From: Chloroflexota bacterium
GTDB lineage: Bacteria > Chloroflexota > Anaerolineae > Aggregatilineales > Phototrophicaceae
Length of the DNA stretch: 64,000 nucleotides
NCBI GenBank assembly: GCA_026707225.1
Contig: JAPOXG010000081.1
Coordinates: forward strand, 1-64,000
Direction of reading: 5' to 3'
How positions within the stretch are numbered: position 1 is the first letter of the stretch; each line of letters opens with the position of its first letter. Shown piece by piece: positions 35,093 to 43,355 of this stretch. Made by a program: the position numbers and the translations under genes. The notes beneath the pieces are model-generated. The model saw only the letters and a program-made list of their open reading frames with translations, searched no databases and was not told the DNA's origin.

Positions 35093-36732
35093 ACGTCCGT
35101 CCCCGGTACGCTGACCGGACTGCGCCCGCCCGCTTCCGCCTCGCCGAGAAGGACCTCAGCCGCCGCTTGCGCCGCGCAGGGACGAAAGCTGAAACTGCTT
35201 AGGTAAGTCCCTATCTCGGGGAAATCCGCCAGCTCGTAGGGATCGCGCAGCGCGACCACGATCAGGCGGTCGCCGGCCGCCTCCTGCAAGGCGCGCACGA
35301 TCGGGGCTTGCAGCGCCCCATCGAAATCCAGGCCGGGCAGGGTGTAATTCTCGGTCACGGCGATCAGGGCGCCTGCGCTGGGGATAGCGGCTAAATCAAA
35401 GTCTTCCGCCGCGATAATAGTCAGATCAGCGCACTTCGCAGTCAGCGCGCGGGCGAAAACATCGAAGGCGGCCCTCGCCTGATTGGGACCGATGCCGCGC
35501 GTCTGCGTCAGGACTTGGTAGGCGCTGCGATTGGTTGTATTGACCAGTGTCACCGACGCCGCGGAGTCGATAGGCAGAAGCGCATGGCGGTCTCTCAGGA
35601 CGCTGATGGCTTGGCGCGCTGCCGCCAGCTCAATCGCTCGATGCGTATTGCCGCCGACAATGTCGGTTTGCCGACGGGGCGAAGTAGAAAAGCCCGCTTC
35701 GATTTTCAGGCGCAGCACCCGGCGCAGGGCGTCATCGACGCGCTCGGCGCTGATCACGCCCTCTTCGACGGCGCGGATGATCGCGCGGATCAGGGCGCGC
35801 TGATTCTCCAGGTAGCGCCCGGCGTCGTGGTCGTAATGTTCTTCGGCCAGCATCATCAGATCGACGCCGGCCTGGAAGGCTTGGATCGCGGCTTCAGTCG
35901 GATCGTAGTGGCGCTTCATCGAGCCCATGTTCATGCTGTCGGAGACGATCATGCCATCGAAACCCAGCTCGCCGCGCAGCAAATCGCCGAGGATAAGTGG
36001 CGAGAGCGTGGCCGGGCGTTCGGGATCAAGAGCGCTGAAGATGATATGCGAGGTCATGACGATTTTGGCGCCCGCCTCGATGCCGGCGGCGAAGGGGCGC
36101 AGGTCGATCGCGTTGAGCTGGTCACGGCTGCGCGCCACTGTGGGCAGGCCGCGGTGGCTGTCAAGCGTGGTATCGCCGTGGCCGGGGAAGTGCTTGAGCG
36201 TCGCCACGGAGCCGTTCTCCTGCAAGGCGCGCGCGGCGGCGGCGGTCATCTCAGCGACCTGTTCGGGCTTTTCGCCAAAAGAGCGCATGCCGATGATCGA
36301 ATTGTGGGGGTTGGAATTGCAGTCGGCGGCGGGCCCCAGGACGACATTCAAGCCGACGGCGCTGGTCTCGCGCGCGATGACGCGGTACAAGTCGTAAGCG
36401 CATTGCGGATCGGCGGTCGCGCCCAGCGCCATATTGCCTGGTCCCATCGCGCTTTCAGCGGTCATCACCGACCAGGCCCCTTCCTGATCACAGCCGAGCA
36501 GCAGGGGGATGCCGAGGCGCGTGTTGGCGGCGAAGGATTGCAGCCTGTTGCAAAGCGCGACGGCGGACCCGGCATTTGGCACGTTGTCGTCGCCGATGTA
36601 GGCGCCGCCGACCAGGTGCTCTTCCATCAGGATGCGGGCTTCGTCCACTTGGTCCGCGGCGAACGCGAGCATGAACATCTGGCCGACTTTTTCTTCGGCG
36701 CTCATGGAGCGAATCGTAGATTCGATGTTCAT
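35083..36732 (-). CDS. beta-N-acetylhexosaminidase-like glycoside hydrolase family 3
   Basis: 549 residues. The N-terminal GH3 barrel has the NagZ-type motifs LLLGCDQEGAW, KHFPGHGDTTLDSHRGLP (the Asp-His loop that supplies the acid/base) and GMIVSDSMNMGSM with the nucleophile Asp. A C-terminal alpha/beta sandwich domain of about 170 residues (from ~375) makes it longer than cytosolic NagZ. There is no signal peptide, so it is likely cytoplasmic and releases N-acetylglucosamine from muropeptides or chitin fragments during recycling. ATG 36732 is used; an ATG at 36768 is in frame. Confidence 0.88.
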   Translation of the reverse strand: MNIESTIRSMSAEEKVGQMFMLAFAADQVDEARILMEEHLVGGAYIGDDNVPNAGSAVALCNRLQSFAANTRLGIPLLLGCDQEGAWSVMTAESAMGPGNMALGATADPQCAYDLYRVIARETSAVGLNVVLGPAADCNSNPHNSIIGMRSFGEKPEQVAEMTAAAARALQENGSVATLKHFPGHGDTTLDSHRGLPTVARSRDQLNAIDLRPFAAGIEAGAKIVMTSHIIFSALDPERPATLSPLILGDLLRGELGFDGMIVSDSMNMGSMKRHYDPTEAAIQAFQAGVDLMMLAEEHYDHDAGRYLENQRALIRAIIRAVEEGVISAERVDDALRRVLRLKIEAGFSTSPRRQTDIVGGNTHRAIELAAARQAISVLRDRHALLPIDSAASVTLVNTTNRSAYQVLTQTRGIGPNQARAAFDVFARALTAKCADLTIIAAEDFDLAAIPSAGALIAVTENYTLPGLDFDGALQAPIVRALQEAAGDRLIVVALRDPYELADFPEIGTYLSSFSFRPCAAQAAAEVLLGEAEAGGRSPVSVPGTDVQA

Positions 36733-36837
36733 GGCGGGTCCGTCTCGTATGAAAGTGACAAAGTACATTTAATCATAATCCCTCGCAAGTCTCAACTGGG
36801 CTCGCATTTAACAATGAATTCGATCACATTCGAAAGC

Positions 36838-36864
36838 TGTAGGGGCGACCTTTCTGGTCGCCCG
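36838..36864. repeat. REP-like palindrome
   Basis: TGTAGGGGCGACCtttctGGTCGCCCG: 8-bp stem GGGCGACC/GGTCGCCC with a 5-base loop. It lies in the gap upstream of the GH3 gene. Confidence 0.75.
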
Positions 36865-36932
36865 AATAGGGAAGTAAACGCGCAGGTGAAGGCGCGGCAA
36901 GGAATGCGGAGCCTCCCAATGCGAATGTGATT

Positions 36933-39032
36933 CTAGCTGCAATCGCCTTCAGCGCGCACAAAGTCTGCGCTGACCCAGCCCAATTCGCCCTGTAGATAGA
37001 CCTTGAAGGAGCCGGACGTCCTGGCGACCGCTTTCAGCCTTTCGCCCGCTTTAATGATGTCCAGGCGTTGGCCGCCGGGCGCGTCGCGGAAGCTGAGATG
37101 GTCGCGCGCGATCACTTGGCATTCGGTCAATGGCGCGATGGCGTTGCCAGCCGCGTCGAAGCCGGACAGCTTGTCCAATTTGGCGGACATCAGCATGACG
37201 GTGCCCGCGCGCTTGATCCAGCCGCAAACCATACCGGACACCCCATAGGTCGTGAGTTGCGTGATCATCGGCGGCGAGCTGGATTCATCGAAGAATAACA
37301 AGGAGCCGCCGGCGCGGAAGCAAATCTGCACGCCCAATGACAATTCGCCCGAGAGCTTGACCGCGTCCAGATAGCCAGCCAGCAAGCCCAAGCCGCTGGT
37401 ATCGAGGGGCTGGCACTCGACGCCGCTGTTCACCGCCGTGATGTAGATGGTATCAGACAGCGCCTGGCAAGACTCGGGGGTCGGCTGTGTCGGCGGCGGG
37501 ACGACCACCTGGACCGGTTCTTGCGCGCGCGCCCTGGTCAGCCAGGGATCTACGGGCAGCGCCTGAGCCAGCGGGCGTTCGGGCGCCGTGCCATCCAGCA
37601 GGGTCTCGAAGTATTCATAAGCCAGGTCGCCGAATCCGCCACAGACGGCCGCGCTGGTTTCAACCGCGGCCGGAAAATGCACGCCCGCCCAGACGCGAGA
37701 TTGGCCGCAATCCTGCGCGAATTCTGTCCAGGTCGTGAAATGCAGCGTCAGGTCTTCCGCCGGGGTAAAGCCAGGTTCAATGCGCGAAGATCCGGCCGGA
37801 AAAGCGACCGTCCAGTTCAACTCGTCGGCGCCGCTAAAGCGCCGGACCGCCTGCGCTTGCGCATAGCAGCCGCAGGTCGAGCCCGATGGATACTCTGGAT
37901 GGTCGGCTTCGGGCAGGTAGCTGCGCCACTGGCTCGCGGGGATCTCGCGCGTGCCGGCGCCGGGACCGCCCCATGCCATGACCGGCTCGTCCCCGTAAAT
38001 GTGGCGGATGGCGCTGAAGGGCCGGACGGCGTCGTAGCGGGCTTTCTCCTGCCAGGTGACGATGGATCCATCCAGCGCGGCCGCAGTTTTCAAGAAGTAG
38101 CCGCGCACGGTATCAGCCGGCGACCAGTTCTTCTCCCGCGCCAGATGCACGAAAGACAAGCCGAGCGAGAGGATCTTATTGTCGAAGAGCTCGGCTTTCA
38201 GCTTCTGCACATCGCTCAGGTTCGCCGACACTTCTAGGACCGCGTCCGCTTGTGTTTTGTAGGCAGCCCAATCTGCGGGGTCGCTGGCGAAGGGCGGCGC
38301 GGCGCGGTATTCACGCGGGTCGAAAGCGCCAACCGGCTCGGTGTTCGCCAATTGCGGCGTGACGAACTGCTGCACGGTGTAAACGCCGGCGCCTTGCAAT
38401 CGGAGCCCCGGCTGCCAGCGCGACGGGTCGTGGAGGACGTAAGCCGAATTCACTGGCATGTAGCCGGTGTTGTCCTGATAATTTCCCAACTGATTCATGC
38501 CATCGCGCAGTCGGCCTTGCAAGGCGCCCCGGCCCGCGATGTTGCCAATGCCGACGGGCGACGACCGGTCGCTGCTCTCGTCGTCGGGGTCTAAGCCATA
38601 ATCGCTCAGCATATCGCGCCAGACCAGCTCGCGCCGAGGCAATAAGCCGAGAAGCGTTTGATAAGCCGCGTGCAGCATGGCGATGTTGATGTTGTGGTCG
38701 CTGCGTTCGCTTTCCGGCAGCCGCGGAATGCGGGTATACATGCCAACGGCGGTCTCGTGATAGGGCGCGGCCGCGTCCATCATGCCCAGAGCGACGACCA
38801 TATTGATGCGATTGATCAGTGTGGCGTCGCCGAGCGATGGCGAGACATCCATGACGATGATGGGATACAGCCGGGGCAGGACGATATCGACCAGCGGATT
38901 GACTTGATCTACGGGGGCAGGGGACAGCTCTGAATTGGGCCGGTTCTGCGCTTGCAGCGCGCCCCCTGTCACCAATGCCGCGCACAGCAGCAGACCCAAT
39001 CCTATTTGCAAAAACTTCATTTGCTTGCGCAT
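36933..39032 (-). CDS. secreted vanadium-dependent haloperoxidase with SH3b-like tail
   Basis: 699 residues. A signal peptide (FLQIGLGLLLCAALVTGGALQAQ) leads to a PAP2/vanadium haloperoxidase domain. Vanadate-pocket motifs are present: Lys/Arg in TWQEKARYDAVRPFSAIRH, HPEYPSGSTCGCYAQAQA, and Arg-His in SRVWAGVHFPAAVE. These enzymes oxidise halides with H2O2 or act as phosphatases; which applies cannot be told. After a Pro linker (~520), the protein ends in a domain bracketed by Cys (ECQVIARDHLSFRDAPGG to EGDCS), like an SH3b module. Two adjacent ATG codons (39035, 39032) follow GGAGGTGAG. Confidence 0.85.
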   Translation of the reverse strand: MRKQMKFLQIGLGLLLCAALVTGGALQAQNRPNSELSPAPVDQVNPLVDIVLPRLYPIIVMDVSPSLGDATLINRINMVVALGMMDAAAPYHETAVGMYTRIPRLPESERSDHNINIAMLHAAYQTLLGLLPRRELVWRDMLSDYGLDPDDESSDRSSPVGIGNIAGRGALQGRLRDGMNQLGNYQDNTGYMPVNSAYVLHDPSRWQPGLRLQGAGVYTVQQFVTPQLANTEPVGAFDPREYRAAPPFASDPADWAAYKTQADAVLEVSANLSDVQKLKAELFDNKILSLGLSFVHLAREKNWSPADTVRGYFLKTAAALDGSIVTWQEKARYDAVRPFSAIRHIYGDEPVMAWGGPGAGTREIPASQWRSYLPEADHPEYPSGSTCGCYAQAQAVRRFSGADELNWTVAFPAGSSRIEPGFTPAEDLTLHFTTWTEFAQDCGQSRVWAGVHFPAAVETSAAVCGGFGDLAYEYFETLLDGTAPERPLAQALPVDPWLTRARAQEPVQVVVPPPTQPTPESCQALSDTIYITAVNSGVECQPLDTSGLGLLAGYLDAVKLSGELSLGVQICFRAGGSLLFFDESSSPPMITQLTTYGVSGMVCGWIKRAGTVMLMSAKLDKLSGFDAAGNAIAPLTECQVIARDHLSFRDAPGGQRLDIIKAGERLKAVARTSGSFKVYLQGELGWVSADFVRAEGDCS

Positions 39033-39260
39033 CATCTCACCTCCAGTACTTTGCTTGCGCAAGCGGCTTTGCCTTGCGCAACCATACGGTATCATGGATT
39101 CGAACGCGCCATTCGACGTCAAGCTGACGCGACGCCTGTGTATTGCCTACGCAGCCCTTTGAGAAGCGGTGACCATAATGCGAGATTGGGAATTTTAGGC
39201 GGGCGATTCAGAGCGCCGCGTGAAGACTGACCGCCTAAAAGGGATTCAGGGTGAGGGCAT

Positions 39261-40145
39261 TCACTTCACCGCGCCCATCGTCAAGCCGCGCACCAGATAG
39301 CGCTGGAAGAAGAGCGCCATCAGGAAGGGCGGCAGCATGGTGACGACGGCGGCGGCCGACATGTCTTCCCAAGCGACCTCGTATTGCCCGATGAAAAGCG
39401 TCAGCACAATGGTCAGCGGCTGCGAATCGTCGGTGCGCGTGAAGATCAACGGGATCAAGAAGTTGTTCCAGGTAGAGAGCATGGATACGAGGAATACAGC
39501 GACCATGCCCGGGCGCGCCAGCGGCAGGACAATGCTGTAAACCAGACGCCAGCGATCGGCGCCATCGACGCGGGCGGCATCCTGAATCTCGCTGGGGATA
39601 TCGCGCACGAAGGTGGTCATCAGCCAGACCGAGAGCGGCAGCAGCAGCGTGACAAAGATCAGGATCAGCCCGATTAGCGTGTCGATCAGCTCAAGTCGCG
39701 ACATGAGAAAGAAGAGCGCGATCAGGGAGACCCAGATGGGCAGCGGGATCATCAGCATGATCAGCAGGAAGATGAGGTTCTTGCCTTTGAAGTCCATGCG
39801 GGCGAAAGCGTAGCCGGCGCCGGTCGCCATCAGGGTCACGATGCCGGCCGAAGCGACGCTGATGATGACGCTGTTGCGCAAGCCCGTGCCCATCAAATGC
39901 GCAGTCGGCGAGAAGCCGCCGGAGCGGAATTTCGCGCCTTGGGTGAAGATCGTCTGATACGATTCGAGCGTCGGCTGGCTGGGGAACCAGATTTTGTAGG
40001 GGCGGGCGTAGAGCTCCTGACGGGTCGAGATACTGCTGACCGCCACCCAGTAAATCGGCGCCAGCGCCCAGATCAAAACGACCGCGCAAAGCAGGTAAAT
40101 GACGGTGAGGCGGAGGCGTTCCTGGCCCCGCAGTCCGAGCGTCAT
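39261..40145 (-). CDS. carbohydrate ABC transporter permease, MalG type
   Basis: 294 residues with six transmembrane helices, EAA motif EIQDAARVDGADRWRLVYSI (about residue 190) and the usual end LVRGLTMGAVK. It overlaps the upstream permease gene by four bases (ATGA), so both are translated together. It is the last gene of the third sugar importer; its binding protein is at 41955, separated by a transposase gene. No ATPase is encoded. Confidence 0.92.
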   Translation of the reverse strand: MTLGLRGQERLRLTVIYLLCAVVLIWALAPIYWVAVSSISTRQELYARPYKIWFPSQPTLESYQTIFTQGAKFRSGGFSPTAHLMGTGLRNSVIISVASAGIVTLMATGAGYAFARMDFKGKNLIFLLIMLMIPLPIWVSLIALFFLMSRLELIDTLIGLILIFVTLLLPLSVWLMTTFVRDIPSEIQDAARVDGADRWRLVYSIVLPLARPGMVAVFLVSMLSTWNNFLIPLIFTRTDDSQPLTIVLTLFIGQYEVAWEDMSAAAVVTMLPPFLMALFFQRYLVRGLTMGAVK

Positions 40146-41062
40146 TGCTCCTGCACCCCCTGATTGTAGACGCGCATGACGAAGATCAGCCCGACCGCCA
40201 GCGACATGAGCAGGATGATATACGAGAGCGCCGCGCCCAAGCCGACGCGCAAATCGCGGAAGACCAGCTCATAGTTGTAAAGCATCAACGTCTTGGTGAA
40301 GGGATTCATCGAGCCGCCGACCGAGCCGCCCGCCGTCAGCGTCCAGATAACATCAAATATCTGGAAGGCGGCGATGAACTCCACGACCAGGGCGATGCCG
40401 AAGGAGGGCAACAGCAAGGGAATGGTGATGAAGCGCACCCGCGATATCGCGCTGGCGCCATCCACTTTAGCCGCGTCATAGAGATCATCGGGGATGCTCT
40501 GCAAGCCCGCCAGCAAGATGATGGTGGGGAAGGCGTAGCGCGTCCAAGTCTGCACGACGGTGACCCAGAAGATCAAATGCGCCGGCTCGCGCAGCCAATA
40601 CTGGTACTCTTGAATGATGCCCAATTGATAAAGGAAGCCGTTGAGCGCGCCGTATTCGCCATTGAGCAGCCAGCCCCATAAGAAGCCGTTGACCACGCCG
40701 GGCAGCATCCAGGGCAGGAAAGTCAGCGTGCGGACGACGCCGCGACCCGGAAAGCGCTGGTTCAGCAGCATGGCAATGCCAAAGGCGACGCCCATTTCCA
40801 GCGGCAGTGTGATAATGACGACCTTGAGGCTGCGCCCGGTGACCTCCCAGAATTCTTCGTCTTCGACCAGTTTGACGTAGTTGGCGAGCCCGACCGGTTT
40901 CGGCGGCCGGCGGATGCGCAGGTTGCGATTGGTCAGGCTTTGGCCGAAGGTATCGACGGCGGGGTAATAGATGAAGAGCGCGATCATGAGTATGATCGGC
41001 AGTAGGACGACTGCCAGATAGATGGAGTCGGAGGAGAAGAGGAGGCGGGTATTGGGTTTCAT
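40142..41062 (-). CDS. carbohydrate ABC transporter permease, MalF type
   Basis: 306 residues, six transmembrane helices; EAA loop DLYDAAKVDGASAISRVRFI at about residue 205. It pairs with the overlapping MalG-type permease. Between its start and the cognate binding-protein gene there are about 890 bases occupied by the RAYT gene and its palindromes, so its expression from the operon promoter may be altered. Confidence 0.92.
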   Translation of the reverse strand: MKPNTRLLFSSDSIYLAVVLLPIILMIALFIYYPAVDTFGQSLTNRNLRIRRPPKPVGLANYVKLVEDEEFWEVTGRSLKVVIITLPLEMGVAFGIAMLLNQRFPGRGVVRTLTFLPWMLPGVVNGFLWGWLLNGEYGALNGFLYQLGIIQEYQYWLREPAHLIFWVTVVQTWTRYAFPTIILLAGLQSIPDDLYDAAKVDGASAISRVRFITIPLLLPSFGIALVVEFIAAFQIFDVIWTLTAGGSVGGSMNPFTKTLMLYNYELVFRDLRVGLGAALSYIILLMSLAVGLIFVMRVYNQGVQEQ

Positions 41063-41125
41063 ATTCCGTCGTTAGCTTCTCGCGACCTACATAGTAGCCC
41101 TTACGATTCCGGCATTAGCGAACGC

Positions 41126-41165
41126 CGTAGGGGCTTGCCTTGGCAAGCCCGCCATCAGCGCCTAC
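41126..41165. repeat. REP-like palindrome at the RAYT 3' end
   Basis: CGTAGGGGCTTGCCttGGCAAGCCCG (41126-41151): 9-bp stem GGGCTTGCC/GGCAAGCCC, centre TT, followed by cgcctaca (41159-41166), an inverted copy of the outer GTAGG. The TAG stop of the transposase (41164-41162) is formed by this CCTAC. Confidence 0.75.
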
Positions 41166-41707
41166 ATGACATACAAACTGTCATCATGCCACCTTGCCGG
41201 ATTTCCAACGATGTATTTTCGTATTTCATTTAACGATGCCTCGTTCCGCACGATATGGTCGAAATAATTTCGCTGCCATATTTGCGTTCTACTTTGCAAC
41301 AGGTTGGACCAAACACTTCTGCTCACTGCGCCCTTGAATTGATTGATGATTGAGCCCAGAGAACTCGCTGGAACTCCACGGCGCCGCGCCGACAAGGGAC
41401 CATCGGAGCATTGATCGCTATTGGCATTTATCCTTTCTGTAATGATCAACAGCCCATGCAAATGATTCGGCATGACGACATAGTGGTCGATCTCGACGTT
41501 GGCTCGTGCTTGCGCGATGCGTCGCCACTCGTCGCTCACGATCTCGCCAACTGAGCTGAGGCACACAATTCCTTCGACTGCCGTGCCAAACAGTTTCCTT
41601 TTCTTATAAGCGCAGATTGTGACGAAGTATACGCCACATCGCCGGTAGTCGTAATTGCGCAAACGGGTAGATCGGCGCTTGCTATAGTGTTGATTGGGCG
41701 TCTGCAA
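41162..41707 (-). CDS. REP-associated tyrosine transposase (RAYT, IS200-like Y1 family)
   Basis: 181 residues from a TTG at 41707 with CAGGGA upstream; the frame continues further up, but that part only translates the 39-bp tandem repeats. RAYT signatures are clear: RRSTRLRNYDYRRCGVYFVT near the N-terminus, the HUH motif MPNHLHGLLI (H82, H84), and WQRNYFDHIVRNE where Y148 is the likely nucleophile, followed by YIVGNPARWHDD. RAYTs nick single-stranded REP palindromes and are thought to spread or maintain them; they are not classic mobile IS. REP-like palindromes flank both ends. The gene is inserted between an SBP gene and its permeases. Confidence 0.9.
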   Translation of the reverse strand: MQTPNQHYSKRRSTRLRNYDYRRCGVYFVTICAYKKRKLFGTAVEGIVCLSSVGEIVSDEWRRIAQARANVEIDHYVVMPNHLHGLLIITERINANSDQCSDGPLSARRRGVPASSLGSIINQFKGAVSRSVWSNLLQSRTQIWQRNYFDHIVRNEASLNEIRKYIVGNPARWHDDSLYVM

Positions 41708-41751
41708 TGCGGTATTTCCCTGCCAAATGATTTGATGTTGGTTGTGGCGGA

Positions 41752-41895
41752 TGGGCTTGCCAAGGCGCGCCACACGATTGCTGTGACGGGTGGGCTTGCC
41801 AAGGCAAGCCACACGATTGCTGTGACGGGTGGGCTTGCCAAGGCGCGCCACACGATTGCTGTGACGGGTGGGCTTGCCAAGGCAAGCCCCTACAG
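41752..41895. repeat. 39-bp tandem repeat array upstream of RAYT
   Basis: Three full 39-base units start at 41752, 41791 and 41830, and a partial one at 41869. Each begins TGGGCTTGCCAAGGC and ends CGATTGCTGTGACGGG. Units alternate between GGCGCGCC and GGCAAGCC as the right arm, so only every second one folds into the perfect 9-bp hairpin. The last copy runs into CCCCTACAG, the normal outer end of the REP-like element. Confidence 0.85.
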
Positions 41896-41907
41896 TTACA
41901 AAGCGGG

Positions 41908-41933
41908 AGGGCGAAACGAGTGTCGCCCCTACA
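41908..41933. repeat. REP-like palindrome, reverse orientation
   Basis: GGGCGA (41909-41914) and TCGCCC (41923-41928) pair around AACGAGTG; CTACA follows. It lies 22 bases from the end of the binding-protein gene. Confidence 0.65.
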
Positions 41934-41954
41934 GCGACAATAGCGAGATTGTTC

Positions 41955-43184
41955 CTACTCGTATTCTTCCTTGAGCGCATTCCACTCGTCCGCCAATGCG
42001 TCGATAAGATCATCGGAGGCCGCGCCGCTGCTCATGGCTTCCAGAATGTGCTCACTGACGCTGGCGGACCAGGGACCCCACCAGAGGGCGAAACGCGGCA
42101 GCTCATTGGTGCGCATACCCTGCTCCACGATCTCGGCATAACCCTGAACCTGGCCGGTTTCGTTGAGCGCGGCCGCGAGGGAAACGCGCGATGGATAGAG
42201 GCCAAAGGCGTTCCAGATAGCGGTCATATTGTCCTCGCCAACATACCACTTGATGAACTCCCAAGCCGCTTCGACATTTTCGCTGTCGACCGAGATGCCG
42301 ATGCCAGCGGGGAAGCTCCAGGTATTGCCCACTTCCGGCAGGACCATATACTCGACATTGGGCGCTTGCATGGAGGTCTCGGCATTGCCCGGCACAACCG
42401 AACCTTGCCATCCTTGATGGAAGACGCCGACTCCACTCCAAAACAGCGGATGCTGACCGATGCTGCCGGCCAGAATTTCCGGGCTGATCAATTCGTCATC
42501 GAACCAACTCTTGAGCAGCGCCATCGCTTCGCGGGCTTTGCTGCCTTCATCGGCGAAGACCGGATTGAGATCGTCGTCGAACATCGGGTCGCCCATGCTC
42601 AGCGCGATCAGCCACCAGGACCAGTTGATTGCGCCCATGGCGATCGGGTGCTCATCCACGCCCGCCGCTTTGACGGCGCGCGCCATCTCGTCCAGCTCCG
42701 CCCAGCTGGTCGGCGCTGCCTCATAGCCAGCTTCCGCCAGACGAGCGCTGTTGTAGTCCATCATCACGAGCTGGAGGTATGTCGTTACCGCGTAGATATC
42801 GCCGTCAATGGTCCAGAAATCCATTTTCTCGATATCATCCACATCAAGATCGCCCATATCGATCAGGTCATTGAGCGGCAACAGATTGCCAGTGGCGACC
42901 ACGTTGGACGGTCCCTCTTGCGTAATGAAGATGACATCAGCGGGCGCCTCGCCAGCAGCTGCCGCCACCTGCACGCGACTGTGAAGATCGGCCGTTTGTA
43001 CCGACTGAATCTCGACAGTGATGCCACTTTCTTCCATGAAGGCGTTGAGCAACGCTTCATCCGGCGGTACGCCCCAGGGCGCCGTCAGGAACGAGATCGT
43101 GCTGTCCTGCGCCTGCCCGGCGAAGCCAAGCGAAAACAAGAATAGGAGCAAGACGAGCAGACTGACAAGTTTCGAGGTCTTCAT
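41955..43184 (-). CDS. extracellular sugar-binding protein (family 1 SBP)
   Basis: 409 residues with a signal peptide ending GFAGQAQ (about residue 26). Mature features include EAPADVIFITQEGPSNVVA, YAVTTYLQLVMMDYNSARLAE, GVGVFHQGWQGSVVPG and a Trp-rich C-terminal part WWGPWSASVSE that could stack on sugar rings. AAAGGAGAAGT precedes the ATG. It belongs with the permeases at 40142 and 39261 as a third carbohydrate importer; the RAYT gene lies between them. Confidence 0.9.
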   Translation of the reverse strand: MKTSKLVSLLVLLLFLFSLGFAGQAQDSTISFLTAPWGVPPDEALLNAFMEESGITVEIQSVQTADLHSRVQVAAAAGEAPADVIFITQEGPSNVVATGNLLPLNDLIDMGDLDVDDIEKMDFWTIDGDIYAVTTYLQLVMMDYNSARLAEAGYEAAPTSWAELDEMARAVKAAGVDEHPIAMGAINWSWWLIALSMGDPMFDDDLNPVFADEGSKAREAMALLKSWFDDELISPEILAGSIGQHPLFWSGVGVFHQGWQGSVVPGNAETSMQAPNVEYMVLPEVGNTWSFPAGIGISVDSENVEAAWEFIKWYVGEDNMTAIWNAFGLYPSRVSLAAALNETGQVQGYAEIVEQGMRTNELPRFALWWGPWSASVSEHILEAMSSGAASDDLIDALADEWNALKEEYE

Positions 43185-43355
43185 ATTACTTCTCCTTTAA
43201 TGCCGTTTCTTTGTCGACGGACAGGGCTCTCGGATGGCAGTCAACCTTCGCTGCCCGCGCAGCGCCACCAAGTTCCCCATCTACGAACATTATATTTGCT
43301 TTCGACGGGAGGCGCAAAGTCGCCGCGAACAACGCCCCTGGTGTGATGGCAGTGT

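Noticed and set aside
35515..36930. Long open frame antisense to the GH3 hexosaminidase
   Set aside because: Composition is Arg/Gly/His-rich with no family features; the opposite strand has clear GH3 motifs.
39085..39115. tRNA T-arm-like ggattcgaacg
   Set aside because: No surrounding cloverleaf or acceptor stem can be folded around it.
41752..41895. Possible CRISPR array
   Set aside because: The 39-base units are directly joined with no distinct spacers; it is a tandem repeat of palindromes, and no cas gene is present.
41708..42013. N-terminal extension of the RAYT frame
   Set aside because: It translates only the 39-bp repeats (GKPTRHSNRVAxL units) and part of the SBP gene in antisense; known RAYTs begin near the RRSTRL motif.
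41868..43145. Long open frame antisense to the binding protein
   Set aside because: A GC-rich shadow frame; the minus strand has a signal peptide, ribosome site and SBP features.
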